A stretch of DNA of 64,000 bases from Vibrio nitrifigilis (GTDB lineage Bacteria > Pseudomonadota > Gammaproteobacteria > Enterobacterales > Vibrionaceae), in the NCBI RefSeq assembly GCF_015686695.1, contig NZ_JADPMR010000001.1, positions 2,852,001 through 2,916,000 on the forward strand. Reading direction: 5' to 3'. Below the pieces are notes generated by a model that was given only the letters and a program-made list of their open reading frames with translations, was not told the origin of the DNA and searched no databases. Position numbers and translations under genes: made by a program. This document shows, one piece after another, positions 35,906 through 44,215 of this stretch. The number at the start of each line of letters is the position of its first letter. Position 1 is the stretch's first letter.

Positions 35906-37318
35906 TTAAAGAACGTGAACAGATGCAGTGTTGGTTGTGCCTGAAGCAACAAGTGCACCAGAAACCATGATAGCGATATCGCCTTTCTTACCTAAACCAG
36001 ATGCTAGAGCAAGCTCTTTACCTTGGTGGTAGAAATCATCAGTACTCGCAATTTGGTCTACAACAACTGGAGTTACACCTTTAGTTAATACTAATTGTGC
36101 CGCTGTTTTCTTGTTTGTCGTTACAGCAAGAATGTTTGCTGTAGGGAAGTACTTACGAACTGAACGTGCTGATTTACCCGCTTCAGTAGCAACGACGATA
36201 ATTGGTGATGCTAGTTTCTCAGCGGTATCAACTGCACCTTTACATACTGCTTCAGTGATGCGTAAACGTGGGCTGTCTAGACGAGAACCTAATTCTGCTT
36301 TTAGCGCTGAATCAGTGCGAGTTGCGATTTGGTTCATGATGGTAACAGCTTCGATAGGGTATTTACCTTTCGCTGTTTCACCTGAAAGCATTACAGCATC
36401 AGTACCGTCCATGATTGCGTTGGCAACGTCGCCTGCTTCTGCACGAGTTGGGCGAGGGTTTTTGATCATTGAATCAAGCATTTGTGTCGCAGTAATTACT
36501 TCTTTACGAGCACGGTTACATTTTTCAATCATCATTTTTTGCGCGAAGATGACTTCTTCTGCAGGGATTTCAACACCAAGGTCACCACGAGCAACCATGA
36601 TACCATCAGATGCTTCAAGGATTTCGTCGAAGTTATCAACGCCTTCTTGGTTTTCAATTTTAGACAGAATGCGAATGTTTTCGCCGCCGTTTGCTTTTAG
36701 AACTTCACGAATTTCGCGAACGTCTGAAGCTTTACGGATAAATGAAGCAGCAACGAAATCAACGCCTTGCTCGCAACCAAATTTAAGGTCGTTCTTATCT
36801 TTCTCAGCCAAGGCTGGAAGATTAACAGATACACCAGGAAGGTTTACACCTTTGTTTTCACCTAGTGAGCCATTGTTTTGCACCTGACATTTCACTTCGG
36901 TATCAGTGGTTGATAGAACTTTCATTTCAATCAAACCATCATCAACAAGGATAGTGTTGCCTTCAGTTAAATCTTGAGCAAAACCAGGGTAAGTCACTGC
37001 TACGCGGTCTTTATTACCGATAACAGTTGCGTCTGTTGTGAATGTGAACTCTTGACCAGCAACGAGATCAACGTCTTCACCGTTTTCTAGTTTAATGGTA
37101 CGGATTTCAGGACCTTTAGTATCCAAAAGGATCGCTAGAGGTTTACCAGTTTCTTCCATTACGCGGCGGAAGTTAGTGATACGAGTACCATGCTCAACAA
37201 AGTCACCGTGAGAGAAGTTTAAACGCATAATGTTCATGCCTGCGTTCACTAGTTCAGTAAGCTTCTCATATGACTCAGTTTTTGGGCCAATCGTACAAAC
37301 GATTTTGGTCTTTTTCAT
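35906..37318 (-). CDS. pykF: Pyruvate kinase
   Basis: Converts phosphoenolpyruvate and ADP to pyruvate and ATP. The 470 residues fit the PykF (type I) form. Motifs include KIVCTIGPKTESYEKL, MRLNFSHGDFVEHG, VARGDLGVEIPAEEV, and the signature MIEKCNRARKEVITATQML. GGAGAGAATTTTCC precedes the ATG. It is divergent from the DeoR-family gene; I recall the order pykF, DeoR regulator, glmS in V. cholerae. Confidence 0.97.
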   Translation of the reverse strand: MKKTKIVCTIGPKTESYEKLTELVNAGMNIMRLNFSHGDFVEHGTRITNFRRVMEETGKPLAILLDTKGPEIRTIKLENGEDVDLVAGQEFTFTTDATVIGNKDRVAVTYPGFAQDLTEGNTILVDDGLIEMKVLSTTDTEVKCQVQNNGSLGENKGVNLPGVSVNLPALAEKDKNDLKFGCEQGVDFVAASFIRKASDVREIREVLKANGGENIRILSKIENQEGVDNFDEILEASDGIMVARGDLGVEIPAEEVIFAQKMMIEKCNRARKEVITATQMLDSMIKNPRPTRAEAGDVANAIMDGTDAVMLSGETAKGKYPIEAVTIMNQIATRTDSALKAELGSRLDSPRLRITEAVCKGAVDTAEKLASPIIVVATEAGKSARSVRKYFPTANILAVTTNKKTAAQLVLTKGVTPVVVDQIASTDDFYHQGKELALASGLGKKGDIAIMVSGALVASGTTNTASVHVL

Positions 37319-37682
37319 GGAAAATTCTCTCCGGTAAATAATATCAATTTGAAAATTATTTCACTGCCATAAGTGCTCGTGGTGGCAGGTGTATAGCTCT
37401 CACTGCCTATCAAGTGTTCTTTTCGAGATGTTTATCACTTATGGCTGAAAGTCTTTCAACAGATTTGATCAATTTGCAACTACATCTGTTAGGTAAAATT
37501 TCAGAATTATCGGCATTTCCCTAGGTTACACCGGGAAAGTTACAAAGATACTACGCGTAGTTCTGTAATTTTTTTTCTTTAGGGCTGGAATTCTATCATT
37601 TTATTTTAACAATATCACTGCCCAAGAATTGTCTTAGGACAAGGTTTTAGCGCGAAATATTAATTTTTAGGATCAAAATAAA
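37319..37682. other. Regulatory gap between pykF and the DeoR gene
   Basis: No gene is visible. A plus-strand structure at 37540-37576 (outer TTACA/TGTAA, inner ACTA/TAGT around CGCG, then eight T residues) resembles a weak intrinsic terminator, which would imply a short plus-strand RNA upstream. TGAAAATTATTTCA at 37350-37363 is a weak inverted repeat near the pykF start. Otherwise unremarkable. Confidence 0.35.
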
Positions 37683-37712
37683 TGGACAATAATGTTTCGT
37701 TTTAACTATAAT
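37683..37712 (+). promoter_or_regulatory. Sigma-70 promoter of the DeoR-family gene
   Basis: TGGACA, 18 bases, TATAAT (perfect -10), about 35 bases before the ATG at 37747. Confidence 0.7.
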
Positions 37713-37746
37713 AACTTTCGATTCGTAAATTGTAAGTAAAAATAAA

Positions 37747-38517
37747 ATGTCGAAACGAAACACTCAACTGAGAAGACACACAATAACCACTTTAGTTAAT
37801 GAACAAGGTGAAGTCAGCGTAGAGTCGCTAGCAACTCGATTTGAAACATCAGAGGTCACAATTAGAAAGGATCTTGCTGTTCTTGAAGAGAGTGGGCTTT
37901 TATTACGTCGTTATGGTGGTGCTATCGCCTTACCTAAGGAAGTGGTCAGTGAAGAGTTAAGTCCTAAAGTTTCGATTCATAAGTTATCAATTGCAAAAGA
38001 AGCCGCTAAGCTCATTCGAGATCATAACAGAATTGTGATCGATAGCGGCCGCACGACCGGCGCTTTAATTGAGCAACTTAATGAGAAAAGAGGATTAGTT
38101 GTTATGACGAATTCTCTGCAAGTCGCGAATGCTCTCAGTGAATTAGAAAATGAGCCAACATTACTTATGACAGGAGGAACTTGGGACACTCGTTCTGAAT
38201 CTTTCCAGGGCAATGTTGCTGAATCGGTGTTGCGTTCTTACGATTTTGACCAACTATTTATAGGTTGCGATGGTATTGATATTGACCGTGGCACAACAAC
38301 CTTCAATGAGCTTATTGGGCTTAGTAAAGTCATGGCCGAAGTGTCGCGTGAAGTGATTGTCATGGTCGAATCAGAAAAGTTTGGTCGCAAAATTCCAAAC
38401 TTGGAGTTGTCTTGGGATTGTGTGGATGTACTGGTGTCTGATCCCGAGCTTTCTGATGATGATGTACACCAGATTGAATCTCATGGGGTGCGAGTGATTC
38501 GTGCTTCTTTCGCTTAA
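37747..38517 (+). CDS. DeoR-family transcriptional regulator
   Basis: A sugar-responsive repressor type with an N-terminal winged HTH (LVNEQGEVSVESLATRFETSEVTIRKDLAVLEE, about residues 17-50) and a C-terminal DeoR sensor domain (RIVIDSGRTTGALIEQL, LLMTGGTWDTRSESFQG, FIGCDGIDIDRGTTTF). The sensor domain in this family binds phosphorylated sugars or amino sugars. It is 68 bases upstream of glmS on the same strand with no terminator between, so control of glmS in response to an amino-sugar phosphate is a reasonable inference. I do not know an accepted gene name. Confidence 0.88.
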   Translation: MSKRNTQLRRHTITTLVNEQGEVSVESLATRFETSEVTIRKDLAVLEESGLLLRRYGGAIALPKEVVSEELSPKVSIHKLSIAKEAAKLIRDHNRIVIDSGRTTGALIEQLNEKRGLVVMTNSLQVANALSELENEPTLLMTGGTWDTRSESFQGNVAESVLRSYDFDQLFIGCDGIDIDRGTTTFNELIGLSKVMAEVSREVIVMVESEKFGRKIPNLELSWDCVDVLVSDPELSDDDVHQIESHGVRVIRASFA

Positions 38518-38585
38518 AAATAATTTTTCGTTAGGCAGTTTGAAAGTAAAAGCTGTCGCTCAAAGACAAAATCTAGGAGCTTGAT

Positions 38586-40418
38586 ATGTGTGGAATTGTT
38601 GGTGCAGTTGCGCAACGTGATATTGCTGAAATCTTAGTTGAAGGTTTACGTCGTCTTGAATATCGAGGTTACGACTCAGCTGGTGTGGCCATTGTTGATG
38701 CCGACTGTAATCTTGAGCGTGTTCGTCGCTTAGGAAAAGTTCAAGAGTTAGCGGATGCGATTGAAACCAAACACGTACATGGAGGAACCGGAATTGCTCA
38801 TACGCGTTGGGCGACTCATGGTGAACCTTCAGAAGCGAATGCTCACCCACACATTTCTGGTGATATCGCCGTTGTTCATAATGGTATCATTGAAAACTAT
38901 GAAGTTTTACGTGAAGAATTACGTGCACGTGGTTACGTATTTGAATCTCAAACAGACACGGAAGTGATTGCTCACCTTGTTGAATGGGAACGTCGTACAT
39001 CTGAGACGTTACTTGAAGCGGTGCAAAAAACGGCAAAACAGCTAGAGGGCGCCTATGGCACTGTAGTTGTTGATCGTAAAGATCCTGAACGTTTAATTGT
39101 TGCTCGCTCTGGTAGCCCTATTGTGATTGGTTTAGGGGTGGGTGAAAACTTCCTCGCCTCTGATCAACTTGCTCTTTTAAATGTGACTCGCCGCTTCATT
39201 TATCTTGAAGAAGGGGATGTTGCTGAAATCACTCGTCGTGACGTCAATATTTTTGATTTGAATGGGGCGAAAGTAGAACGTGAAGTGACTGAATCAAACG
39301 CAGAACATGATGCGGGTGAAAAAGGTAAATACCGTCATTTCATGCAAAAAGAGATCTTTGAACAGCCAACAGCATTAGTGAAAACCATTGAAGGTCGTGT
39401 AACCAAAGACTCTGTAATTACTGATAGCATTGGGTTACATGCGACTGAGATTTTGAACAAAGTAGAACATGTTCAATTGATTGCTTGTGGTACTTCATAT
39501 AACTCAGCAATGGCATCTCGTTACTGGTTTGAATCAATTGCAGGAGTAAGCTGTGATGTCGAAATTGCATCAGAGTTTCGTTACCGAAAATTTGTTACTC
39601 GCCCAAATAGTTTATTGATTACATTGTCTCAATCTGGTGAAACAGCTGATACTCTAGCGGCTCTGCGCTTAGCAAAAGAGAAAGGGTATATGTCAGCAAT
39701 GACTATTTGTAATGTTGCTGGTTCTTCATTAGTTCGTGAGTCAGATTTTGCCTTCATGACACGCGCTGGAACGGAGATCGGTGTGGCTTCGACTAAAGCG
39801 TTTACCACACAGCTCGCTGCTTTACTAATGCTAGTGGTTGCTTTAGGTAAGCAGAAAGGTACAGTGGATAAAGCGTTAGAGGCTGAAATCGTAGGTGAGA
39901 TTCATAAATTACCAAAACAAATCGAAGCAGCTTTAAACTCTGAAAAAGAAATTGAAGTGTTGGCAGAAGATTTTGCGGATAAGCACCATACTCTATTCCT
40001 AGGTCGTGGCGAGTATTACCCTATTGCTTTAGAGGCAGCACTGAAACTAAAAGAAATTTCCTACATTCACGCAGAAGCGTATGCTGCAGGCGAGTTGAAA
40101 CATGGTCCACTTGCTTTGATAGATGCAGATATGCCAGTGGTTGTGGTTGCACCAAGTAATGATCTTTTAGAAAAACTGAAATCGAACATCGAAGAAGTTC
40201 GTGCTCGTGGCGGTTTACTCTATGTATTCGCCGATGAAGCTGCTGGCTTTGTGAGTGATGAAACGATGAAAGTTATTACGCTGCCACATGTTAGTGAAAT
40301 CACAGCCCCAATCTTTTATACCGTACCAATGCAGTTACTGGCGTATCACGTTGCGTTGATTAAAGGAACCGACGTAGACCAACCTCGTAACTTAGCGAAA
40401 GCGGTGACTGTTGAGTAA
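38586..40418 (+). CDS. glmS: Glutamine-fructose-6-phosphate aminotransferase
   Basis: Makes glucosamine-6-phosphate, the entry to peptidoglycan and LPS amino sugars. The 610 residues have the N-terminal glutaminase domain with the nucleophile Cys2 (MCGIVGAVAQRDIAEILVEG, RLEYRGYDSAG) and two SIS isomerase domains (IACGTSYNSAMASRYWFE, LSQSGETADT, FLGRGEYYPIALEAALKLKEISY). It ends with DQPRNLAKAVTVE, the stretch whose codons form the TnsD-recognised attTn7 site in many bacteria. AGGAG precedes the start. Accessory DNA begins just downstream. Confidence 0.97.
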   Translation: MCGIVGAVAQRDIAEILVEGLRRLEYRGYDSAGVAIVDADCNLERVRRLGKVQELADAIETKHVHGGTGIAHTRWATHGEPSEANAHPHISGDIAVVHNGIIENYEVLREELRARGYVFESQTDTEVIAHLVEWERRTSETLLEAVQKTAKQLEGAYGTVVVDRKDPERLIVARSGSPIVIGLGVGENFLASDQLALLNVTRRFIYLEEGDVAEITRRDVNIFDLNGAKVEREVTESNAEHDAGEKGKYRHFMQKEIFEQPTALVKTIEGRVTKDSVITDSIGLHATEILNKVEHVQLIACGTSYNSAMASRYWFESIAGVSCDVEIASEFRYRKFVTRPNSLLITLSQSGETADTLAALRLAKEKGYMSAMTICNVAGSSLVRESDFAFMTRAGTEIGVASTKAFTTQLAALLMLVVALGKQKGTVDKALEAEIVGEIHKLPKQIEAALNSEKEIEVLAEDFADKHHTLFLGRGEYYPIALEAALKLKEISYIHAEAYAAGELKHGPLALIDADMPVVVVAPSNDLLEKLKSNIEEVRARGGLLYVFADEAAGFVSDETMKVITLPHVSEITAPIFYTVPMQLLAYHVALIKGTDVDQPRNLAKAVTVE

Positions 40419-40460
40419 TTAAGTTTGCTCTAAATTTAAATGTGGTAGAAGAGTGATAGA
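40389..40460 (+). other. Predicted attTn7 locality at the 3' end of glmS
   Basis: The last conserved glmS codons are the known recognition region of TnsD in Tn7-type transposons, with insertion usually about 25 bases after the stop. The chromosomal target is present; I saw no Tn7 end repeats or tns genes. Confidence 0.45.
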
Positions 40461-40508
40461 GGTGTGGCTTAGGTCACACCTGATCTGATACTTGATTGCT
40501 CTTCTACC
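40444..40508 (+). other. Two-tier hairpin immediately after glmS
   Basis: A perfect ten-base outer stem GGTAGAAGAG / CTCTTCTACC encloses an inner seven-base stem AGGTGTG / CACACCT with an 8-base loop. It begins 25 bases after the glmS stop and has no T-run, so it is not a standard terminator. It could protect or process the glmS message, or be a structured RNA in its own right. Confidence 0.5.
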
Positions 40509-40710
40509 GTTCCAACACATGTTATGTCCTTATCTTCACTGTGTATCGGCTATCCATTCTTCAGTCAGCCCAATTTATAAGTAGCGCTTTAGAGCGACTT
40601 AAAATATCCATCCAAGTAAGCAAATAGTTTAATATTATGTCATTGGTTTTATATTTACAGGGTTTTTTTAGCCAATAGTGATTATATTAATTGTCGCTTC
40701 GACGCATTGA

Positions 40711-40854
40711 TTATTTATGATTAAAGTAATCAATCCTATCATTTCCTATTAATCTGAAATTAAAAAATATTACTTCAGTAATGCCTGAAGTAATATCAGA
40801 TAAAAGAGCAATCATGCTGCAAATTCTCATATTTGAGAATGTTGATATTTTCAT
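40711..40854 (-). other. Candidate small RNA or leader with a short frame
   Basis: On the minus strand an AAGGGGAAATTG ribosome-site-like run precedes ATG 40854, opening a 47-codon frame (MKISTFSNMRICSMIALLSD...). Just inside it is a 7-base hairpin ATTCTCA/TGAGAAT (40823-40840), and further in lies a strong terminator (40762-40796). A terminator within the frame argues that the product is an RNA of about 100-200 bases, or a truncated leader, rather than a protein. Confidence 0.3.
40762..40796 (-). terminator. Minus-strand intrinsic terminator upstream of the bcs genes
   Basis: Perfect twelve-base stem ATATTACTTCAG / CTGAAGTAATAT with a 6-base loop and a U-run on the minus strand. No known gene on that strand ends here, so it implies an unannotated transcript starting between it and 40967. 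Confidence 0.65.
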
Positions 40855-40967
40855 CAATTTCCCCTTCTTTACAATTAGATACATTGCTATAGTTCGCTCC
40901 CTTCTCAACATGGACTTATATGAAGAGAGGTGAGTATTATTATTATGGGATTATTTAAGAGTTCGAT

Positions 40968-41243
40968 ATGACTATGTACGATGATTTACAACGTTTTAAT
41001 TCAAAGATAGATGGACAAAATGTCAGTTTTAAAACGTTTAATTCTCAAGATGTTTTTTCTGTTCTAGATACGTCATCTCCCATTTTTTTACAAATTAAAA
41101 ATATGAAGAATTCTAATAATGAATTGTCAGAGTGTAATAATGATATTACATCTATAACTGGTATAAATTCAGAAGATGCTTATATAAAGTTAACATCAAA
41201 AAGAAAAGCTTCTATTTTCGATTCACTATCAAAAAATAACTAA
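40968..41243 (+). CDS. Unrecognised 91-residue protein ahead of bcsQ
   Basis: A real-looking small gene: AAGAG six bases before the ATG, its own stop, and bcsQ starting 49 bases later. The protein begins MTMYDDLQRFNSKIDGQNVS, is polar and Asn/Ser-rich, lacks a signal peptide or membrane segment, and ends RKASIFDSLSKNN. Its position matches that of the small accessory genes bcsR, bcsP or bcsO in other cellulose operons, and the pattern of a short acidic-aromatic N terminus (DDLQRF...F) plus a C-terminal hydrophobic pair (IFDSL) is loosely like BcsP/BcsO. That homology is a guess. Very AT-rich codon use. Confidence 0.7.
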   Translation: MTMYDDLQRFNSKIDGQNVSFKTFNSQDVFSVLDTSSPIFLQIKNMKNSNNELSECNNDITSITGINSEDAYIKLTSKRKASIFDSLSKNN

Positions 41244-41292
41244 TAACTATCCAATCATTTCCTTTTTAAATGGGTTTAGTAAGGAATATTAA

Positions 41293-42081
41293 ATGCCACT
41301 TATTGCAGTTTATTCACCAAAAGGTGGAGTTGGCAAGACAACACTTGTTGCCAATTTATGTCATTCATTCTCTATCATGGGACTTAAGTCTGTAGCAATT
41401 GATTTTGACCCACAAAACTCATTGAAATTACACTTTGGTTTATCAGTTTCTGATGAACGAGGTTTCTATAATAATATTTCTGAATTTGATGATTTAAGTA
41501 AATACATTATCTCTGAACAAGATAATGTTTATGTGTTACCTCATGGTCCTCGTCACTATGTAGAGAGCAGTGGTTCAAAATCTGTGGATTTTAAATATTC
41601 AAATTTAATCAATGGACTAGAAAAGTTACTGCAGCAGAAGAATCTAATGATTGTGGTTGATCTACAAACCGCGAATGAAGAGGTTGCAAATTTATTAGCA
41701 CCATTCACTGACATATGTTTGATTCCTTTACTTTCTGAAACCGCATCTCTTGCCTTATTACCTGATGTTGAAAAATTTATAGAAGAAATGTCATCAAATA
41801 AGAGCGTTATTGCTCCTCAAGTTATCCTTAATCAAATGGATTATAGAAGTCAAATTAGTATTGATGTTGAATCCTTTGTTAAAGATCATTTAAGAGATAA
41901 TTACTTTGGTGTTATTCATAAAGATCAGACTGTTATTGAAGCGAATGCCAACCAGACTTCTGTGTTTGATATTAATTCATCTTCAATGTCTGCATTTGAT
42001 ATTAATGCTATCTCACAAAAACTCATGGATAGTCTAAGTGTAAGTATTGGTGATGGATTCGTTCATCAAAATATTGTTTGA
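41293..42081 (+). CDS. bcsQ: Cellulose operon ATPase BcsQ (ParA/MinD family)
   Basis: A MinD-like ATPase thought to place or regulate the cellulose synthase at the pole. The 262 residues start MPLIAVYSPKGGVGKTTLVA, with the deviant Walker A KGGVGKTT at about 10-17, the switch-like AIDFDPQNSLKLHFG, and the Walker B-like LMIVVDLQTANEEV. Position directly before bcsA fits BcsQ. It is AT-rich like the gene ahead of it. GTAAGGAATATTAA precedes the ATG. Confidence 0.92.
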   Translation: MPLIAVYSPKGGVGKTTLVANLCHSFSIMGLKSVAIDFDPQNSLKLHFGLSVSDERGFYNNISEFDDLSKYIISEQDNVYVLPHGPRHYVESSGSKSVDFKYSNLINGLEKLLQQKNLMIVVDLQTANEEVANLLAPFTDICLIPLLSETASLALLPDVEKFIEEMSSNKSVIAPQVILNQMDYRSQISIDVESFVKDHLRDNYFGVIHKDQTVIEANANQTSVFDINSSSMSAFDINAISQKLMDSLSVSIGDGFVHQNIV

Positions 42082-42109
42082 TGAAATTATAATCTGAGAA
42101 AAGCAACTA

Positions 42110-44215
42110 ATGAAAAAATTGTTTTTTTACTTACTATTTATTATTGTTTGTCCATTTTTATGGATAATTATATCAACTCCAATGGGGAGTCATGAGCAAT
42201 ATATATTTGGTATTTTAAGTCTTGCACTTTTATTTATTGCAAATAGAAGTAAACGTAAAGATGTCTCTATTGCCTTAGTGATGATATCTATATTGACTTC
42301 AAGTCGATATCTCTACTTTCGCGCAACACAAACGCTCTATTTTAATTCTCAAATAGAAACCGTGTTGGGGTGGGTTCTATTTTTAGCAGAAGTCTATTCT
42401 TGGATTATGCTGTTACTTGGCTACCTTCAAACATCAAGTCCTCTCGAAAGAAAAATTGAGCCCCTTCCTGATGATGAATCATTATGGCCAACAGTCGATG
42501 TTTATATTCCTACTTATAACGAAAATCTCGATGTAGTACAAGATACTGTATTAGCAGCACAATGTATTGATTATCCTAAAGACAAAATAAAAATTTATAT
42601 TCTTGACGATGGTAAACGCCGAGAATTTGCTGTTTTTGCAGCAAAAGTAGGAGTGGGATATATCACCCGTTCTGATAACTCGCATGCTAAAGCAGGCAAC
42701 CTTAATAATGCAATGAAATTAACCAAAGGGGAATTGATTTGTATTTTTGACTGTGACCATGTGGCAACGCGCATATTCTTGCAGGCGACGGTAGGTTCTT
42801 TCTTAAAAGATCCTAAATTAGCTTTAATTCAGACACCTCACCATTATTACTCTCCCGATCCTTTTGAGCGTAATTTATATGGTGAGCGCGACATTCCTAA
42901 CGAAGGTGAGCTATTTTATGGCCCGCTACAAAAAGGGAATGACATGTGGAATGCGACCTTCTTCTGTGGTTCTTGTGCTGTAATTCGTCGTACAGCTCTA
43001 GAAGAAATCGGTGGCGTAGCCGTAGAAACTGTTACCGAAGATGCTCATACTGCGCTAAAAATGCAGCGATTAGGTTGGAATTCTGCCTATTTAGGATTGA
43101 AGTTGTCGGGTGGCTTGTCCACAGAGCGTATGACGTTGCACATTATTCAGCGTAACCGCTGGGCTCGTGGCATGGTGCAAATTTTTAGAATGGACAATCC
43201 GTTATTAGGTCGAGGCCTGACGCTGCCACAAAGGTTATGTTATCTCAGTGCAATGATGTATTTCTTCTTCCCGTTGCCACGATTAATATTTTTAACCGCA
43301 CCGCTCGCATTTTTGCTGTTTAACTTAAATATTATTCACTCGTCAGCCAGTTTGATTTTTGCTTATGCACTGCCGCACTTTGTTATGTCAACGGTGGTAT
43401 CTTCACGCTTAAATGGCAGTTCACGATACAGCTTTTGGGGAGATATTTACGACTTAGCGTTAGCCTTCCATTTGGTTATTCCGACTATTGTGACAATATT
43501 TGCTCCTAAGCGTGGCAAATTCAACGTAACAGATAAAGGTGAGTTGTTAGATAAAACTTACTTTGACCATAATATTGTAAAACCTCACCTTATTACCGCA
43601 TGTATTTTAACGGTGGGTATCGGTTGGGGAATATACCGTATGTTAGGTTATTCATCCCTTGTTGCTGATACAAGCGTTGTTGGTTTGAATATTGCGTGGA
43701 CCGCTTATGGCCTATTCTTCTTAATCGCAGCCATTATGGTTGCACGAGAAACTCGCCAAGTCCGTAAAACGATTCGTTTAAATGTCAGTATTCCAACGGT
43801 GCTTCATTATTCAAGTGGCATGCTTGCTCGTACCTATACCAAAGATTTATCTATGGGTGGCTGTTTTGTTAATACGCCAGACGATAGACATTTGACAGAT
43901 GAAATCGAGGCAATTGAACTGCATTTAAGTTCTGGTGTGGTTGCTATTCCTGTTAGTCAGTTGAAATCTAAAAAAGATTCTTCCCGTTTAATGTTTGGTG
44001 ATATGTCATTGTCTTCACGTAGAGAACTGGTTCGTATTGTTCTGTCTCGCGCAGATGCATGGATAGATAAACCAAGAGCTAAAGACCGACCATTACGTTC
44101 TTTAGGGATGATTATTGCGTGTATGTGGCAAGTTATTCGTTCATTAAAATCAGACAAAAAATATCAAACCCCAGTCAATTTGAATCAGACTGTGGCCTCT
44201 AAGGAGTCGTTATGA
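42110..44215 (+). CDS. bcsA: Cellulose synthase catalytic subunit BcsA
   Basis: Inner-membrane GT2 processive glycosyltransferase that polymerises UDP-glucose and extrudes cellulose. The 701 residues show N-terminal membrane segments (about 4-20, 30-48, 53-70, 85-105), then DDG 166-168, DCD 214-216, FFCGS 284-288, the catalytic TED 309-311 and QRNRW 347-351, further membrane segments (380-435, 450-470, 490-545), and a PilZ domain with RKTIR 552-556 and DLSMGG 579-584. Both PilZ c-di-GMP motifs are intact, so activation by c-di-GMP is expected. The stop overlaps the bcsB start (ATGA). Confidence 0.97.
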   Translation: MKKLFFYLLFIIVCPFLWIIISTPMGSHEQYIFGILSLALLFIANRSKRKDVSIALVMISILTSSRYLYFRATQTLYFNSQIETVLGWVLFLAEVYSWIMLLLGYLQTSSPLERKIEPLPDDESLWPTVDVYIPTYNENLDVVQDTVLAAQCIDYPKDKIKIYILDDGKRREFAVFAAKVGVGYITRSDNSHAKAGNLNNAMKLTKGELICIFDCDHVATRIFLQATVGSFLKDPKLALIQTPHHYYSPDPFERNLYGERDIPNEGELFYGPLQKGNDMWNATFFCGSCAVIRRTALEEIGGVAVETVTEDAHTALKMQRLGWNSAYLGLKLSGGLSTERMTLHIIQRNRWARGMVQIFRMDNPLLGRGLTLPQRLCYLSAMMYFFFPLPRLIFLTAPLAFLLFNLNIIHSSASLIFAYALPHFVMSTVVSSRLNGSSRYSFWGDIYDLALAFHLVIPTIVTIFAPKRGKFNVTDKGELLDKTYFDHNIVKPHLITACILTVGIGWGIYRMLGYSSLVADTSVVGLNIAWTAYGLFFLIAAIMVARETRQVRKTIRLNVSIPTVLHYSSGMLARTYTKDLSMGGCFVNTPDDRHLTDEIEAIELHLSSGVVAIPVSQLKSKKDSSRLMFGDMSLSSRRELVRIVLSRADAWIDKPRAKDRPLRSLGMIIACMWQVIRSLKSDKKYQTPVNLNQTVASKESL

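Larger units (their letters stand above)
40509..40967. other. AT-rich junction between glmS and the cellulose operon
   Basis: Base composition drops sharply in A+T-rich direction here. It holds a minus-strand hairpin terminator (40762-40796), a short minus-strand frame ahead of it, and an 8-codon plus-strand frame (ATG 40945, MGLFKSSI) whose stop overlaps the ATG at 40968. No GEMM-type c-di-GMP riboswitch was seen. Confidence 0.5.

Noticed and set aside
36111..36887. 258-codon plus-strand frame opposite pykF
   Set aside because: It is antisense to a strongly conserved enzyme, has no recognisable domain, and is Ser/Arg-rich as shadow frames are.
37350..37363. FruR/Cra-like operator near pykF
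   Set aside because: TGAAAATTATTTCA is an inverted repeat, but its spacing and core differ from the known Cra site.
40509..40967. c-di-GMP riboswitch ahead of the cellulose genes
   Set aside because: I looked for the GEMM core and its tetraloop/receptor and did not find them.
40389..40967. Tn7-like transposon insertion after glmS
   Set aside because: No tns genes, no TGTGGGCGG-type ends and no target duplication were seen.
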